Assembly: GCF_012844365.1 (NCBI RefSeq)
Contig: NZ_CP051626.1
Span: 248,001 to 312,000, forward strand
From: Brevibacterium sp. 'Marine'
GTDB taxonomy: Bacteria; Actinomycetota; Actinomycetes; Actinomycetales; Brevibacteriaceae
Direction: 5' to 3'
DNA length: 64,000 nt
The notes beneath the pieces were generated by a model. The model ran no database searches and was not told the DNA's origin. It saw nothing but the letters and a program-made list of their open reading frames with translations. The position numbers were made by a program, and so were the translations under genes. Positions 1-8,752 of the stretch are shown here, piece by piece (position 1 is the first letter of the stretch; each line of letters opens with the position of its first letter).

Positions 1-1
1 C

Positions 2-352
2 GGAAGGCTAGGAATGGCAGGACGCAGTCCTTATTCGGCATCAAAGTGGGCGGTGGTCGGGCTAACAAAGACCTTGGCTATCGAGCTTGGCAGCGAGAAC
101 ATCCGGTGCAATGCAATCTGCCCTGGCGCCGTAGGTGGTCCACGAATCGAAGCAGTCATTGAGTCCAAAGCGGAAATGTTGGGCAAGAGTGTCGACGAAG
201 TCACTGGGCTGTACACGGGCCAGTCTTCATTGAACAAACTCGCGGAAGCCCGCGATATCGGAGACATGGCTGTATTCCTGGCTTCTGACATGGCATCGCA
301 TGTCAACGGTCAGGCCATGGCCGTGGATGGAAATACTGAGAAGCTGTACTGA
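2..352 (+). CDS. SDR family oxidoreductase, C-terminal part (5' end outside window)
   Basis: The reading frame is open from the first bases, so this is the C-terminal part of a short-chain dehydrogenase/reductase; the internal ATG at 14 is not the start. The catalytic YSASK signature (Tyr and Lys of the Ser-Tyr-Lys triad) lies near the visible beginning. The usual C-terminal SDR features follow: the ICPGAVGGPR stretch after the cofactor site and the closing VNGQAMAVDGN segment. The nucleotide-binding TGxxxGxG half is missing, so coenzyme preference cannot be read. It ends 18 bases before the BKACE gene and is probably in one operon with it, perhaps oxidising a hydroxy acid to the beta-keto acid that BKACE cleaves (inference). 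Confidence 0.9.
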   Translation, partial: GRLGMAGRSPYSASKWAVVGLTKTLAIELGSENIRCNAICPGAVGGPRIEAVIESKAEMLGKSVDEVTGLYTGQSSLNKLAEARDIGDMAVFLASDMASHVNGQAMAVDGNTEKLY

Positions 353-370
353 GACCTAAGGAAGACACAA

Positions 371-1300
371 ATGGCACAGGCGCGAAAAGTCATCATCACA
401 TCGGCGGTTACGGGGGCAATCCATACGCCCACGATGTCGCCTCATCTTCCCATCTCTCAAGATGAGATCGCAGATGCGGCAATCGGAGCAGCTGAAGCTG
501 GAGCCGCGATTCTGCACTTGCATACGCGTGACCCTAAGGACGGGCGACCATCGCAGGAGCCGGAGCACTTCGAACCAGTTCTGCAGAAGGTGTCGAGCAA
601 CACCGATGCGGTCGTCAACATCACCACCGGCGGCTCGCCGCATATGAGCGTTGAAGAGAGAATGCAGCCAGTCTCAACGTTCAAGCCGGAACTTGCCAGC
701 CTCAACATGGGTTCGATGAACTTCGGGCTATTTCCGATGTTGGACAAGTATCCATCGTTCCAGAACGACTGGGAGCGCGAGCATCTCGAGAATTCGAGGG
801 ATCTGGTGTTCAAAAATACGTTTGCCGACATTGAGCGGATTCTGGAAATCGGAAACTCGAATGGAACTCGTTTCGAGTTCGAGTGCTATGACATTTCGCA
901 TCTATACAATCTTGCGCACTTCCAGGGAAGAGGCTTGGCGAAGGGCCCGCTCTTCGTGCAGTCAGTGTTCGGGTTGCTCGGTGGTATCGGGGGGCATCCG
1001 GAAGATCTTATGCATATGTACCGTACGGCTGATCGTCTTCTTGACGACTATCAATGGTCGATTCTTGGGGCAGGAAAGAACCAGCAGCCGCTGGCAACTA
1101 TGGGTGCGACGATGGGGTCACATATCCGTGTGGGCCTTGAAGACTCACTGTGGATTGGTCCCGGCAAACTTGCTAAGTCGAACGCGGCGCAGGTGACAAA
1201 GATGCGCTCCATTGTCGAAGAATTGGGAATGGAAGTTGCGACTCCCGATGAAGCTCGAGCAATGCTCGGTCTTAAGGGCGCTGACCAGGTGGCATTCTGA
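371..1300 (+). CDS. BKACE family (DUF849) beta-keto acid cleavage enzyme
   Basis: The 309-residue protein has the length and layout of the beta-keto acid cleavage enzyme family, Zn-dependent TIM barrels that condense a beta-keto acid with acetyl-CoA and release acetoacetate plus a new CoA thioester. Visible signatures are the ITSAVTGAIHTP opening, the metal-binding HLHTRDP motif (His49 and His51) and GSHIRVGLEDSLW with the third ligand glutamate. 3-Keto-5-aminohexanoate and dehydrocarnitine are among known substrates of the family; nothing here fixes the substrate. GGAAG precedes the ATG. The adjoining SDR could supply the keto acid. A strong terminator follows, so the operon ends here. Confidence 0.9.
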   Translation: MAQARKVIITSAVTGAIHTPTMSPHLPISQDEIADAAIGAAEAGAAILHLHTRDPKDGRPSQEPEHFEPVLQKVSSNTDAVVNITTGGSPHMSVEERMQPVSTFKPELASLNMGSMNFGLFPMLDKYPSFQNDWEREHLENSRDLVFKNTFADIERILEIGNSNGTRFEFECYDISHLYNLAHFQGRGLAKGPLFVQSVFGLLGGIGGHPEDLMHMYRTADRLLDDYQWSILGAGKNQQPLATMGATMGSHIRVGLEDSLWIGPGKLAKSNAAQVTKMRSIVEELGMEVATPDEARAMLGLKGADQVAF

Positions 1301-1328
1301 AACCTGGCTATTAATGCAGTATTCGACT

Positions 1329-1361
1329 GAGGGCCCAGCTCGACGGTGTTGGGCCCTCTTT
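1329..1361 (+). terminator. Rho-independent terminator after the BKACE gene
   Basis: A perfect 9-bp stem (GAGGGCCCA paired with TGGGCCCTC) with a 12-base loop is followed directly by TTT, 28 bases after the BKACE stop codon. Confidence 0.8.
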
Positions 1362-1691
1362 GCACCCTCGGTGCCGTTTGCCGGTTCAAGTAATGAATCG
1401 CGCGTATAGTCTCGTCGATGGGCGAGCAGGGATGATTGTGCGTCGGCCTACAGGAAGTTCGTCTCTCAATTGACCGACTCCAGTCTGGCGTTTGAGGTGA
1501 CTCTGCTATGGGCATTGGGATTACAGGTCGTCCAATGAGGCGCGGATATGGCAGGAAATCGTGTGAGCGTGTGGGTCGGGCATTCAGCGCAGATGTCCAA
1601 TACTTGAACAGTTCCAAATTAGCGCCGTTTGTCTCGCTAGCCTGGCTGCAGGTCACAACGACGTGGCCTAGAGCTAGTAGAGAGGAACCGT
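1362..1691. other. Intergenic stretch before the FAH-family gene
   Basis: About 330 bases between the terminator and the next gene. Short open frames here are not protein-like. A ribosome binding site (GAGAGGA) sits just before the gene at 1692. No other structure was recognised. Confidence 0.5.
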
Positions 1692-2543
1692 ATGGAACTG
1701 CTGCGACTGGGACCGATCGGACACGAGATTCCGGCAGTCCGCCACGACGGAGTCTGCTTCGACCTCCGCCCGCTGACCGATGACATCGACCCGAACTTCT
1801 TTGCCGCCGACGGCATCGAACGCGTCCGAAAGGCGCTCGCCGCTGGAGAGCTTAAGCCACTCGACGGTGCCGATGAGATGCGCATCGGTGCGCCGCTGAC
1901 CAGGCCTTCTGCCATCGTGTGCGTGGGCATGAACTATGCCGCGCATGCTCGTGAGGCCGGAGCCGAACCTCCCGAGCGCCCCGTCATCTTCTTCAAGATG
2001 CCCTCGACCATCGCAGGGCCCACCGACCCGATCGAACTGCCGCCGGATGCGACGAAAGCCGATTGGGAGGTCGAACTCGGAGTGGTCATCGGATCACGGA
2101 CCTTCAGGGCCGCATCGGCGAGGGAAGGACTCAACCACGTCACCGGGTACGTGCTCGGCAACGACCTGTCCGAACGTCGGCTGCAGATCGAGGAGTCCGG
2201 AGGCCAGTGGTCGAAGGGGAAGAACCTGCCCGGGTTCACACCGCTCGGCCCGTGGATCCGCCCCGCCGCCGAGGTGGACCCCGGTGACCTTCGGCTGCGC
2301 AGTTGGGTCAATGGCGAAGCTCGCCAGGATTCGTCGACGAGTGACCTCATCGTCTCCGTCGGCGAGATCATCTTCCAGCTCAGCCAGGCGATGGCCTTCG
2401 AGCCGGGAGACGTGATCCTCACCGGCACCCCGCAGGGTGTCGCGCTGTCGGGCAAATACCCGTATCTGGCCGACGGGGACATCGTCGAGCTCGAGCTCGA
2501 GGGGCTGGGCCGGCACCGCCAGGTCGTGACCGTTACGGAGTGA
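1692..2543 (+). CDS. Fumarylacetoacetate hydrolase family protein
   Basis: A 283-residue soluble enzyme of the FAH superfamily, which hydrolyses or decarboxylates 2-oxo/acylpyruvate-type diacids using a divalent metal. The N-terminal cap-like part (residues 1-70) leads into VGMNYAAHAREAG, the family hallmark around residue 80. DWEVELGVVIG and GNDLSER supply the acidic metal ligands, and the barrel closes with FEPGDVILTGTPQGV. Length matches typical bacterial members such as 2-hydroxyhepta-2,4-diene-1,7-dioate isomerase-like proteins and acylpyruvases. It stands alone between two terminators. The substrate cannot be assigned from sequence. Confidence 0.88.
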   Translation: MELLRLGPIGHEIPAVRHDGVCFDLRPLTDDIDPNFFAADGIERVRKALAAGELKPLDGADEMRIGAPLTRPSAIVCVGMNYAAHAREAGAEPPERPVIFFKMPSTIAGPTDPIELPPDATKADWEVELGVVIGSRTFRAASAREGLNHVTGYVLGNDLSERRLQIEESGGQWSKGKNLPGFTPLGPWIRPAAEVDPGDLRLRSWVNGEARQDSSTSDLIVSVGEIIFQLSQAMAFEPGDVILTGTPQGVALSGKYPYLADGDIVELELEGLGRHRQVVTVTE

Positions 2544-2550
2544 ATGCACG

Positions 2551-2581
2551 AAGCGGCGCACCGATGAATGGTGCGCCGCTT
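2551..2581. terminator. Perfect 12-bp hairpin between convergent genes
   Basis: AAGCGGCGCACC and its exact complement are separated by a 7-base loop, 8 bases after the FAH-family stop. There is no long T-run. Its place between convergent genes suggests a shared bidirectional terminator. Confidence 0.65.
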
Positions 2582-2632
2582 GCGTGTGGATCAGCGTCTC
2601 AATGGTGACGCCGGATCGGGTAGCTGCTGAGA

Positions 2633-3202
2633 TCAGCGGTTTTCGTCGAAGCCGCCCTGCTCGCCACCGAAACCACCCTGACCCTGTTCCTGGCCGCCGA
2701 AGTCGCCTTCATCTTGACCGCCGGGCTGGCCGCCCTGTTCGCGGTCGTTGTCTTCGTCGAAGCCACCGGGCTGCTGGCCCTGCTCCTGCTGGCCGCGATC
2801 ATCGCCGCCGCCGAAGCCACTGTCGGGCTGACCGCCCTGAGCCTGCTGACCCTGGCCGCCGAATCCACCCTGTTCCTGACCGCTCGGCTGGCCGTCCTGC
2901 TCGCGTTCGTCGCCGTCGAAGCCACCGGACTGCTGTCGCTGCTCCTGCGCGCCGGACTGCCCGCCCTGGCCGCGATCATCGCTGCCACTGAAGCCGCCCT
3001 GCTCCTGGCTGCCGGGCTGGCCACCCTGACCCTGACCGCCGAAGTCGCCCTGTTGCTGGTTCTGTTCCTGCTGACCCGGCTGACCCTGCTGGCCGCCCTG
3101 ATCGCCGAAACCGCCCTGCTGGCCTTCGAGGCCGCCTTGCTGCTGATTGCCGAAGTCGTTCTGCCCGCTGTCGTTGTTGCCTGCGAAATCGTTCGATTCC
3201 AT
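2633..3202 (-). CDS. Low-complexity Gln/Gly/Asp-rich disordered protein
   Basis: The ATG at 3202 is chosen because GAGGAG lies 6 bases upstream; an in-frame ATG 41 codons earlier lacks such support. The 189-residue product is built almost only from Q, G, D, E, N, S, F, P and R, in repeats such as QGGF, GGQPG and DDRGQ. I see no Lys, Cys, Trp, Tyr, His, Ile, Val or Thr and only one Leu. Phe residues recur at intervals as GGF or DFG. No signal peptide, membrane segment or known fold is visible, so it is predicted cytosolic, acidic and disordered. It resembles hydrophilin-like stress proteins or sticker-and-spacer condensate-forming sequences in composition only. It is monocistronic and divergent from the CoA transferase gene. 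The function is unknown. Confidence 0.72.
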   Translation of the reverse strand: MESNDFAGNNDSGQNDFGNQQQGGLEGQQGGFGDQGGQQGQPGQQEQNQQQGDFGGQGQGGQPGSQEQGGFSGSDDRGQGGQSGAQEQRQQSGGFDGDEREQDGQPSGQEQGGFGGQGQQAQGGQPDSGFGGGDDRGQQEQGQQPGGFDEDNDREQGGQPGGQDEGDFGGQEQGQGGFGGEQGGFDENR

Positions 3203-3543
3203 TTTGAACTCCTCATTCGGTGACGAATCATCGCTGTCTGCGACTCGGTTGCCAGTCTTCGGCACCCAGAGCCCGGCTGACAACGGGGGTTGAACGATGT
3301 TGCACGATGTTCGCTCACCCCACAACTGCCATTCACACGACGAAGCGGATTCCCGCCATTCTCAAGGTTTCGTGTGATGCATTGAAATCCGGCCTAACGG
3401 TCAGCTCAGCACTTGGTACGCGGGCGCGGAGCCGCCTCGGCGAGGTGGGCCCGGGACCATCTGAAGATGCGGATATCCGGGAATGTGGCCCCCGTACCTG
3501 GCACCATGGGAGAACCGAACCACGCACAACTAGGAGCATCGTC
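3203..3543. other. Divergent intergenic region with one iterated 9-mer
   Basis: About 340 bases between the starts of the Gln/Gly-rich protein (minus) and the CoA transferase (plus). It contains two direct copies of ACGATGTT near 3293-3310 and a GCCTCGGCG motif near 3433. No gene is supported; the long plus-strand frame running through it is only an upstream extension of the CoA transferase frame. Confidence 0.5.
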
Positions 3544-4788
3544 ATGAGCACGCACCGACTTCCCCTTTCCGGTGTGCGAGTCCTCGAACTCGGCAACTAC
3601 ATCGCGGCACCCACCGCCGGGCGGATGCTCGCGGACTTCGGCGCCGAGGTGATCAAGGTCGAACGCCCCGGCACCGGCGACGAACTGCGCAACTGGCGAC
3701 TCAAGGCCGGGACCACCTCGATGCTCTACCGCACGATCAATCGCAACAAGAAGTCCGTCGTCCTCGACCTGCGCAGCGACGAGGGACGCGAGGCCGTGCT
3801 CGAACTCGTCCGCCGCAGCGACATCCTGCTCGAGAACTTCCGCCCGGGCACCCTCGAGAAGTGGGGACTCGGCCCCGACGTCCTCGAAGAGGCCAACCCC
3901 GACCTCGTGTTCGTGCGGATCTCCGCGTTCGGCCAGACCGGCCCGATGTCGTCGCGACCCGGATTCGCAGCCGTCGCCGAAGGATACTCGGGCTTCCGCG
4001 AACTCGTCGGCGACCCCGATCGCCCGCCGGTGCGCGTGGGCATCTCGATCGGGGATTCGATCGCCGGGATGCAGGCGGCGTTCGGTGCCGTGATGATGCT
4101 CTTCGACCGACAGCGGCAGAAGATCGCCGGAGCCGCCGAGGCGGTCGTCGGATCCGCGCACGGCTTCGAAGGCAAGGGCTCACTGTCGGAGCGGACCGTC
4201 GACGTCGCGCTCAACGAGGCGATGTTCTCCATGATGGAATCCCTCGTCCCCGACTACTCCGCGTTCGGCGAGGTCCGCACCCGCACCGGCGGTCGGATGG
4301 AGGGCATCGCACCCTCGAACGGCTACCTCTGCGCCGGTGGGAAATCCGTGGTCATCGCCGGCAACGGGGACGGAATCTTCGGCCGACTGATGACGGCCAT
4401 CGACCGTCCCGACCTCGCCGCGGATGCCGACCTGCAGACGAACGCCGGCCGTTGGCAGCGACGCGACGAACTCGACGAAGCGATCGGGGCATGGTGCGCG
4501 CAGCGTTCGGTCGAGGACGTCGTCGAGGCGCTCGAAGACGTGGGCGTTCCGGCCGGGCCCATCTACACCGCCGAGGACCTCGTCGCTGACGAGCAGCTCA
4601 ACGCCCGCGGAATGATCCAGAACCATGACGTGTCCACCGGCGAAGAAGTCCTCGAAGACATCGCCTTCCCCGGCATCACCCCTGTCATCGGCGGAGAATC
4701 GATCCCCATCGATCACCTCGGGCCGGATCTGGGCGAACACACCGACGAAGTGCTGTCATGGCTGGGGCTGGGCGGTGGCGAGGACTGA
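3544..4788 (+). CDS. CaiB/BaiF family (class III) CoA transferase
   Basis: The start is the ATG after AGGAG at 3531-3535. The protein has 414 residues, a normal length for family III CoA transferases, which move CoA between carboxylic acids through an aspartyl-CoA thioester. LSGVRVLELGNYIAAPTAGR is the family opening, RNKKSVVLDL and LLENFRPG are typical CoA-site segments, and the probable catalytic aspartate is Asp171 in the SIGDSIAGM stretch. The closing DLGEHTDEVLSWLG is typical. No partner gene is adjacent, so the acyl substrate is unknown. A decayed copy of this gene, matching in two blocks, lies at about 21.0-21.3 kb. Confidence 0.9.
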   Translation: MSTHRLPLSGVRVLELGNYIAAPTAGRMLADFGAEVIKVERPGTGDELRNWRLKAGTTSMLYRTINRNKKSVVLDLRSDEGREAVLELVRRSDILLENFRPGTLEKWGLGPDVLEEANPDLVFVRISAFGQTGPMSSRPGFAAVAEGYSGFRELVGDPDRPPVRVGISIGDSIAGMQAAFGAVMMLFDRQRQKIAGAAEAVVGSAHGFEGKGSLSERTVDVALNEAMFSMMESLVPDYSAFGEVRTRTGGRMEGIAPSNGYLCAGGKSVVIAGNGDGIFGRLMTAIDRPDLAADADLQTNAGRWQRRDELDEAIGAWCAQRSVEDVVEALEDVGVPAGPIYTAEDLVADEQLNARGMIQNHDVSTGEEVLEDIAFPGITPVIGGESIPIDHLGPDLGEHTDEVLSWLGLGGGED

Positions 4789-4883
4789 AGAGGGAGTCCG
4801 GCTCGGACTGAATTCCCGTCTGTGTTATCGGAGATGGGCTGTCCGAGCTTTCCGCAATTGGTCGGCCCACCGTCGGGCGTGGT

Positions 4884-5672
4884 TCACAACTGCGGCGCCA
4901 AAGGATTGACCTGCAGTTCTGATATTCTTGCCGCAGCCCGAGTAACAGCTGTCACCAAACGTGAACGTCGCTGTTGGTCGGCCAGATAGGCAGGACTGCA
5001 GCTCACCGAAACCGCTGCGACACACTTGTTTGAGCGGGCGAATATGGGAGCACCTACTGCCGCTACACCATAGGTGTTGTCTTCCGAGCTGGTCGAGATT
5101 CCGCTTGCTTGGATGCGGCTGATGAGGATATCGATCTCCTTTTCGGTCACGGGCGTGTTGTCCGTGAACCTTTCGACTTTCCCCAGGTGCAACTCCGACT
5201 TCTTCCAACGCTCAATGAAATCAGGGCCGCTGAACGCTAGAAGCGCTCTCGCGCCTGCACCGGCGTGGAGTGGCAAAGACCCGCCTATTCTCAGTCCTTG
5301 GCCCTCCACTCTTCGTCCATCGAAACGCTCGACGCAAACCGAGCGAAATCCTCGGACGACGTGAAGATAGACGGTCATCTCGGTATTGTCCCGCAACGAC
5401 AGCAAGACAGGCATGGCCACCTTGCGGTTGACCTCCTGGTCCATCGCCGATCTGCTCAGATGAAGCAGACCCAAACCAACGGCATAGTGACCGCGTTTGG
5501 AAGGCTCTTCGACCCAGCCCAGGCTGCGCAGACTCGCAAGCATCCGGTAGATGGTTGATCGCGGAATATTGGTGGCATCCGAAAGTTCCGCAACTGTCTG
5601 AGCCCCTCGAAACGCCATCACCTCAAGAAGCTGACTCGTTTTGGTCAGGACGGCAACGTGGTCGTCTGCCAT
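4884..5672 (-). CDS. IclR family transcriptional regulator
   Basis: 262 residues with the two-part IclR layout: an N-terminal winged helix-turn-helix (residues about 8-70, with TVAELSDATNIPRSTIYRML) and a C-terminal effector-binding domain (about 80-255, with LPLHAGAGARALLAF and GVAAVGAPIF). GGAGA precedes the ATG. It is transcribed away from the MFS permease gene across a 360-base region, an arrangement typical of an IclR protein controlling the divergent transporter (inference). Confidence 0.9.
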   Translation of the reverse strand: MADDHVAVLTKTSQLLEVMAFRGAQTVAELSDATNIPRSTIYRMLASLRSLGWVEEPSKRGHYAVGLGLLHLSRSAMDQEVNRKVAMPVLLSLRDNTEMTVYLHVVRGFRSVCVERFDGRRVEGQGLRIGGSLPLHAGAGARALLAFSGPDFIERWKKSELHLGKVERFTDNTPVTEKEIDILISRIQASGISTSSEDNTYGVAAVGAPIFARSNKCVAAVSVSCSPAYLADQQRRSRLVTAVTRAAARISELQVNPLAPQL

Positions 5673-6032
5673 TTGGTCTCCAGTCGGTCGATTCGGATCC
5701 TCTATTTCTACTCTGTGGCTCGACTTTTATCAATGTACGGGAACTTTCGGCATCGTGCAGCCAGTCGCTTGTGTCGCACGCAACACTTGATCCAGTCCCG
5801 AAGAGCGGCCGATGGGCGGTCGCGTTCTTCACGCCATTGGCGACAACTGAACTGCATACACGGCACCGTGGCCGTATAGGAGGAGGGGCCCTTGAAACAT
5901 CAGTACGAGATGCGAGAGCCAGCAGCAATAATGTTCGTGAACCGCTGCAGGAATGAACTGTCCGCCTTGGCTTTGTCCAAACTTTCACTTGACACCGTCG
6001 TCGAGCTTCGACCTGCCTGAAGGAATACCACC
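5673..6032. other. Divergent promoter region between IclR and MFS genes
   Basis: 360 bases, visibly richer in A and T than the flanking genes, must hold both promoters and probably the IclR operator. I could not pick out a convincing palindrome. AAGGA precedes the MFS ATG. Confidence 0.5.
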
Positions 6033-7358
6033 ATGACCGATATTCAAGATCAGACCGACAACAGAGCGACCGACGCTGGCGGTTCACTCAATACAAAGGA
6101 TATGCGCCGCATTCTTGCGTCTTCCTTCCTCGGAAGCGTCATCGAATACTACGATTTCCTTCTCTACACCGCGGCTGCATCAATCGTCTTCAGTAAAGTC
6201 TTCTTCACCGACCTGCCTCCGGGCTTTGGTCTCTTCCTCTCATTCACCACCCTGGCGGTCGGCTATCTGGCTCGGCCGCTCGGCGGCATCATCTTCGGGC
6301 ATTTCGGTGACCTCGTCGGTCGTAAGAAGATGCTTGTCATCTCGATGGTGATCATGGGTATCTCCACTGTCGGAATCGGACTGTTGCCCGCCACCGCCCA
6401 GATCGGACTTGCTGCTCCCATCGGGCTGGGCATATTGCGAATCATCCAAGGAGTAGCGTTGGGCGGCGAGTGGGGCGGCGCAGCTTTGATGGCGCTCGAA
6501 CATGCTCCGGCTTCCAAACGCGGATTCGCGGCAAGCTTCGCCAATGCCGGTGGTCCAGCAGGCGCAATCTTGGGCACGCTTGTCCTTTCTCTCTTCGCCG
6601 CCGTCTCTGGCGACCAGTTCCTTGAGTGGGGCTGGCGGGTACCCTTCCTGCTCTCAGCCGTCCTCATCCTGGTCGGACTGGTAGTGCGTCTCAAGGTATC
6701 TGAGACACCATCGTTCCAACGCTTGGAGATGGAAGGCGAACAACGGAAAGTCCCGCTCGTCGATGTTTTCCGTTACAGCAAGAAAGCGGTGCTGCTCGGC
6801 ACCGGCACCGCAGTCGCATTCCTCATGTGTGGTGCTGTGACCACAGTCTGGGGCGTCGCGTCGGCTGTCGAAGCCGGGGTGGACACCAATGTCGTGCTCA
6901 ACCTCAAAGCGACTTCTGCCTTCATCTCCGTCTTTGTGGTTTTCGCGTCCGCTCGCCTTTCCGACCGGATCGGACGTCGTCGAATGCTGACGATCGGCAT
7001 GGTGCTCGGGGTGGTCCTCGCCTATCCGGTGGTCCTGATGCTGACGAGCGGGACGGCTGTCGGGTTCGCGGCCGGGATGTTTCTGGGCAACGGTCTCGTC
7101 CAAGGCATTCTTACGGGTCCGATTGCAGCATTCATTTCGGAACAGTTCCCCGCTCGCAACCGATACACCGGCGGATCGGTGGCTTACCAGTCTGCGTCTG
7201 TCATCGGTGCAGGGTTCGGGCCGGCAGCGATCACAGGAGTCATCCTGATCGATGGTGGCGCAGTATGGCCTGTTGCAGTCCTCTGGATTGCTGTGTTCCT
7301 GATTTCGTTCGCCTGCTTGCGTGCGGCACCAGAAGGCACCCAGCGCATGATCGACTGA
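6033..7358 (+). CDS. MFS transporter, metabolite:H+ symporter (MHS) type
   Basis: A 441-residue 12-helix permease of the inner membrane. The opening GSVIEYYDFLLYTAAA and the loop GHFGDLVGRKKMLV (between helices 2 and 3, the MFS signature) match the metabolite:H+ symporter group that includes shikimate, proline/betaine and dicarboxylate carriers. WGWRVPFLLS follows helix 6 and the second-half loop SARLSDRIGRRRML repeats the signature. AAGGA lies before the ATG. It is divergent from an IclR regulator and upstream of the sulfatase genes. It may import an organic acid or sulfate ester used there, but that is only a contextual guess. Confidence 0.9.
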   Translation: MTDIQDQTDNRATDAGGSLNTKDMRRILASSFLGSVIEYYDFLLYTAAASIVFSKVFFTDLPPGFGLFLSFTTLAVGYLARPLGGIIFGHFGDLVGRKKMLVISMVIMGISTVGIGLLPATAQIGLAAPIGLGILRIIQGVALGGEWGGAALMALEHAPASKRGFAASFANAGGPAGAILGTLVLSLFAAVSGDQFLEWGWRVPFLLSAVLILVGLVVRLKVSETPSFQRLEMEGEQRKVPLVDVFRYSKKAVLLGTGTAVAFLMCGAVTTVWGVASAVEAGVDTNVVLNLKATSAFISVFVVFASARLSDRIGRRRMLTIGMVLGVVLAYPVVLMLTSGTAVGFAAGMFLGNGLVQGILTGPIAAFISEQFPARNRYTGGSVAYQSASVIGAGFGPAAITGVILIDGGAVWPVAVLWIAVFLISFACLRAAPEGTQRMID

Positions 7359-7668
7359 CAGCTGTCCTTCTCGGCGGCAGCTGCCTCGGCGGTGATCGAT
7401 TTCGGGCAAGCGACCGAGCCCTAAGAACTCGGCCAAGCCGCGACCGAATAGAGTTCTCGATTTTTAGCTCTTCGTTCCGAGGCTCGGCAACTGCAGTCAG
7501 ACGAAGTGCTGGTAAGCCGTTCCAGACGGATCGCCGGTGTTGAAGCGTTGAAGTGAACTACACAATGCGAAGACTTCATAACCATATGAGGACAGGTCTG
7601 CACCGCGAAGTGATCTCAGACCCAAGGGCACTTCGACCATCCATGAACCGGAAGGAGAGAGGCTGACG
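7359..7668. other. Intergenic stretch before the FGE gene
   Basis: About 310 bases with one iterated 9-mer (GCCTCGGCG near 7384) and a strong ribosome binding site (GGAAGGAG) at its end. Open frames are short and not protein-like. Confidence 0.45.
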
Positions 7669-7707
7669 ATGACTGAAGCGAATGATTCACTCTGCACGTT
7701 TGCATGA
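7669..7707 (+). CDS. Possible 12-residue leader peptide ahead of the FGE gene
   Basis: The best ribosome binding site in this area (GGAAGGAG at 7650-7657) precedes an ATG opening a 12-codon frame, MTEANDSLCTFA, that stops at 7705-7707. It ends 19 bases before the likely FGE start and overlaps the upstream extension of the FGE frame. It could be a translational leader, or the remains of the original FGE start if a frameshift has occurred. Confidence 0.35.
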   Translation: MTEANDSLCTFA

Positions 7708-7726
7708 ACCAGTGGGAGTTCTTGGT

Positions 7727-8752
7727 ATGAATAGCTCAGACAGAGATGTCGACGTTGTCAAAGTCCGCAGCTGCTGTGCCCCCAACTCGGGAGGTGCGTC
7801 GGAGCGTTTAGAACACCCTGCGCGTCGTTCCTCGAAACTAGTGCCGCGGACACTCGGAAGCGGGAGGGCAACAGGCCGAGCCTCAGATTTCGTCAGGCTC
7901 GGAGGAGTCTTTGACATGGGTGACCCATTTGGAGACGGGGAACCGGCGGACGGGGAGCGTCCACGGCATCGTGTGCGGCTGTCGGATTTTGAAATCTCAT
8001 CGACCGTTGTGACCAATGCTCAGTTCGCGCAATTCGTCGCTGTGACCGGATACCAGACCACTGCGGAGGAATTGGGGACATCCGCAGTGTTCTGGAAACT
8101 CATGGCAGGGGTGCAGGAACCCGAGCGGCATGTCGTCGGACGAGCCCCATCGATTCCTTGGTGGCTGGAGGTGGAAGGCGCAAGCTGGTGGGCGCCGGAA
8201 GGACCAGGATCTGGAATCGAGGATCGTATGAATCACCCCGTCGTGCATGTCACTTGGGATGACGCGCAGCAGTATTGTGTCTGGGCCGACGCTCGACTTC
8301 CCCGCGAGGCGGAATGGGAATTCGCCGCTCGAGGCGGATACAGAGGGCGTCGCTACCCCTGGGGAAACGACCTTCTTCAGGACGGTAGTTGGAACTGCAA
8401 TATTTGGCAGGGCATCTTCCCGACCGACAACAGTGCCGAGGACGGTTTTGCTGGGACTGCGCCTGCACGCCACTATGCTCCGAACGATTACGGAATGTAC
8501 AACATGGTCGGCAACGTATGGGAATGGTGTGCCGACTACTTCTCGGAGGAGTACTACTCGCGCTCTCCATACGAGGATCCGTTGGGTCCAACTGTTGGCG
8601 ACAGAAGAGTGCTGAGGGGCGGATCATTCCTCTGCCATGACTCCTACTGCAATCGGTACCGAGTTGCTGCTCGATCTTCGAACACCCGAGATTCGTCTGC
8701 GTCGAATATTGGTTTCCGAGTTGCCAGATCTGTTGCGGACACTCGAAGTTGA
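7727..8752 (+). CDS. Formylglycine-generating enzyme (sulfatase activator, SUMF1/FGE type)
   Basis: From the ATG preceded by GGGAG the protein has 341 residues; an in-frame ATG at 7682 lacks a ribosome binding site. FGE oxidises a cysteine in CxPxR motifs of sulfatases to formylglycine, using O2 and copper. The core runs from the GGVFDMGDPFGDG opening through NHPVVHVTWDDA, LPREAEWEFAARGG and GNVWEWCADYF. Both active-site cysteines are present in LCHDSYCNRYR (Cys303 and Cys308, equivalent to human Cys336 and Cys341), so this is a true FGE rather than an FGE-fold binding protein. Its client is almost certainly the Cys-type sulfatase encoded 530 bases downstream. Confidence 0.93.
   Translation: MNSSDRDVDVVKVRSCCAPNSGGASERLEHPARRSSKLVPRTLGSGRATGRASDFVRLGGVFDMGDPFGDGEPADGERPRHRVRLSDFEISSTVVTNAQFAQFVAVTGYQTTAEELGTSAVFWKLMAGVQEPERHVVGRAPSIPWWLEVEGASWWAPEGPGSGIEDRMNHPVVHVTWDDAQQYCVWADARLPREAEWEFAARGGYRGRRYPWGNDLLQDGSWNCNIWQGIFPTDNSAEDGFAGTAPARHYAPNDYGMYNMVGNVWEWCADYFSEEYYSRSPYEDPLGPTVGDRRVLRGGSFLCHDSYCNRYRVAARSSNTRDSSASNIGFRVARSVADTRS

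Noticed and set aside
2714..3223. Hydrophobic Leu/Ala-rich plus-strand frame opposite the Gln/Gly-rich protein
   Set aside because: It is the complement of the repetitive minus-strand gene, lacks a ribosome binding site, and its apparent membrane segments come from complementing CAG/GGC-type codons.
4795..4809. Small inverted repeat AGTCCG/CGGACT after the CoA transferase
   Set aside because: Only 6 bp with a 3-base loop and no T-run; too weak to call a terminator.
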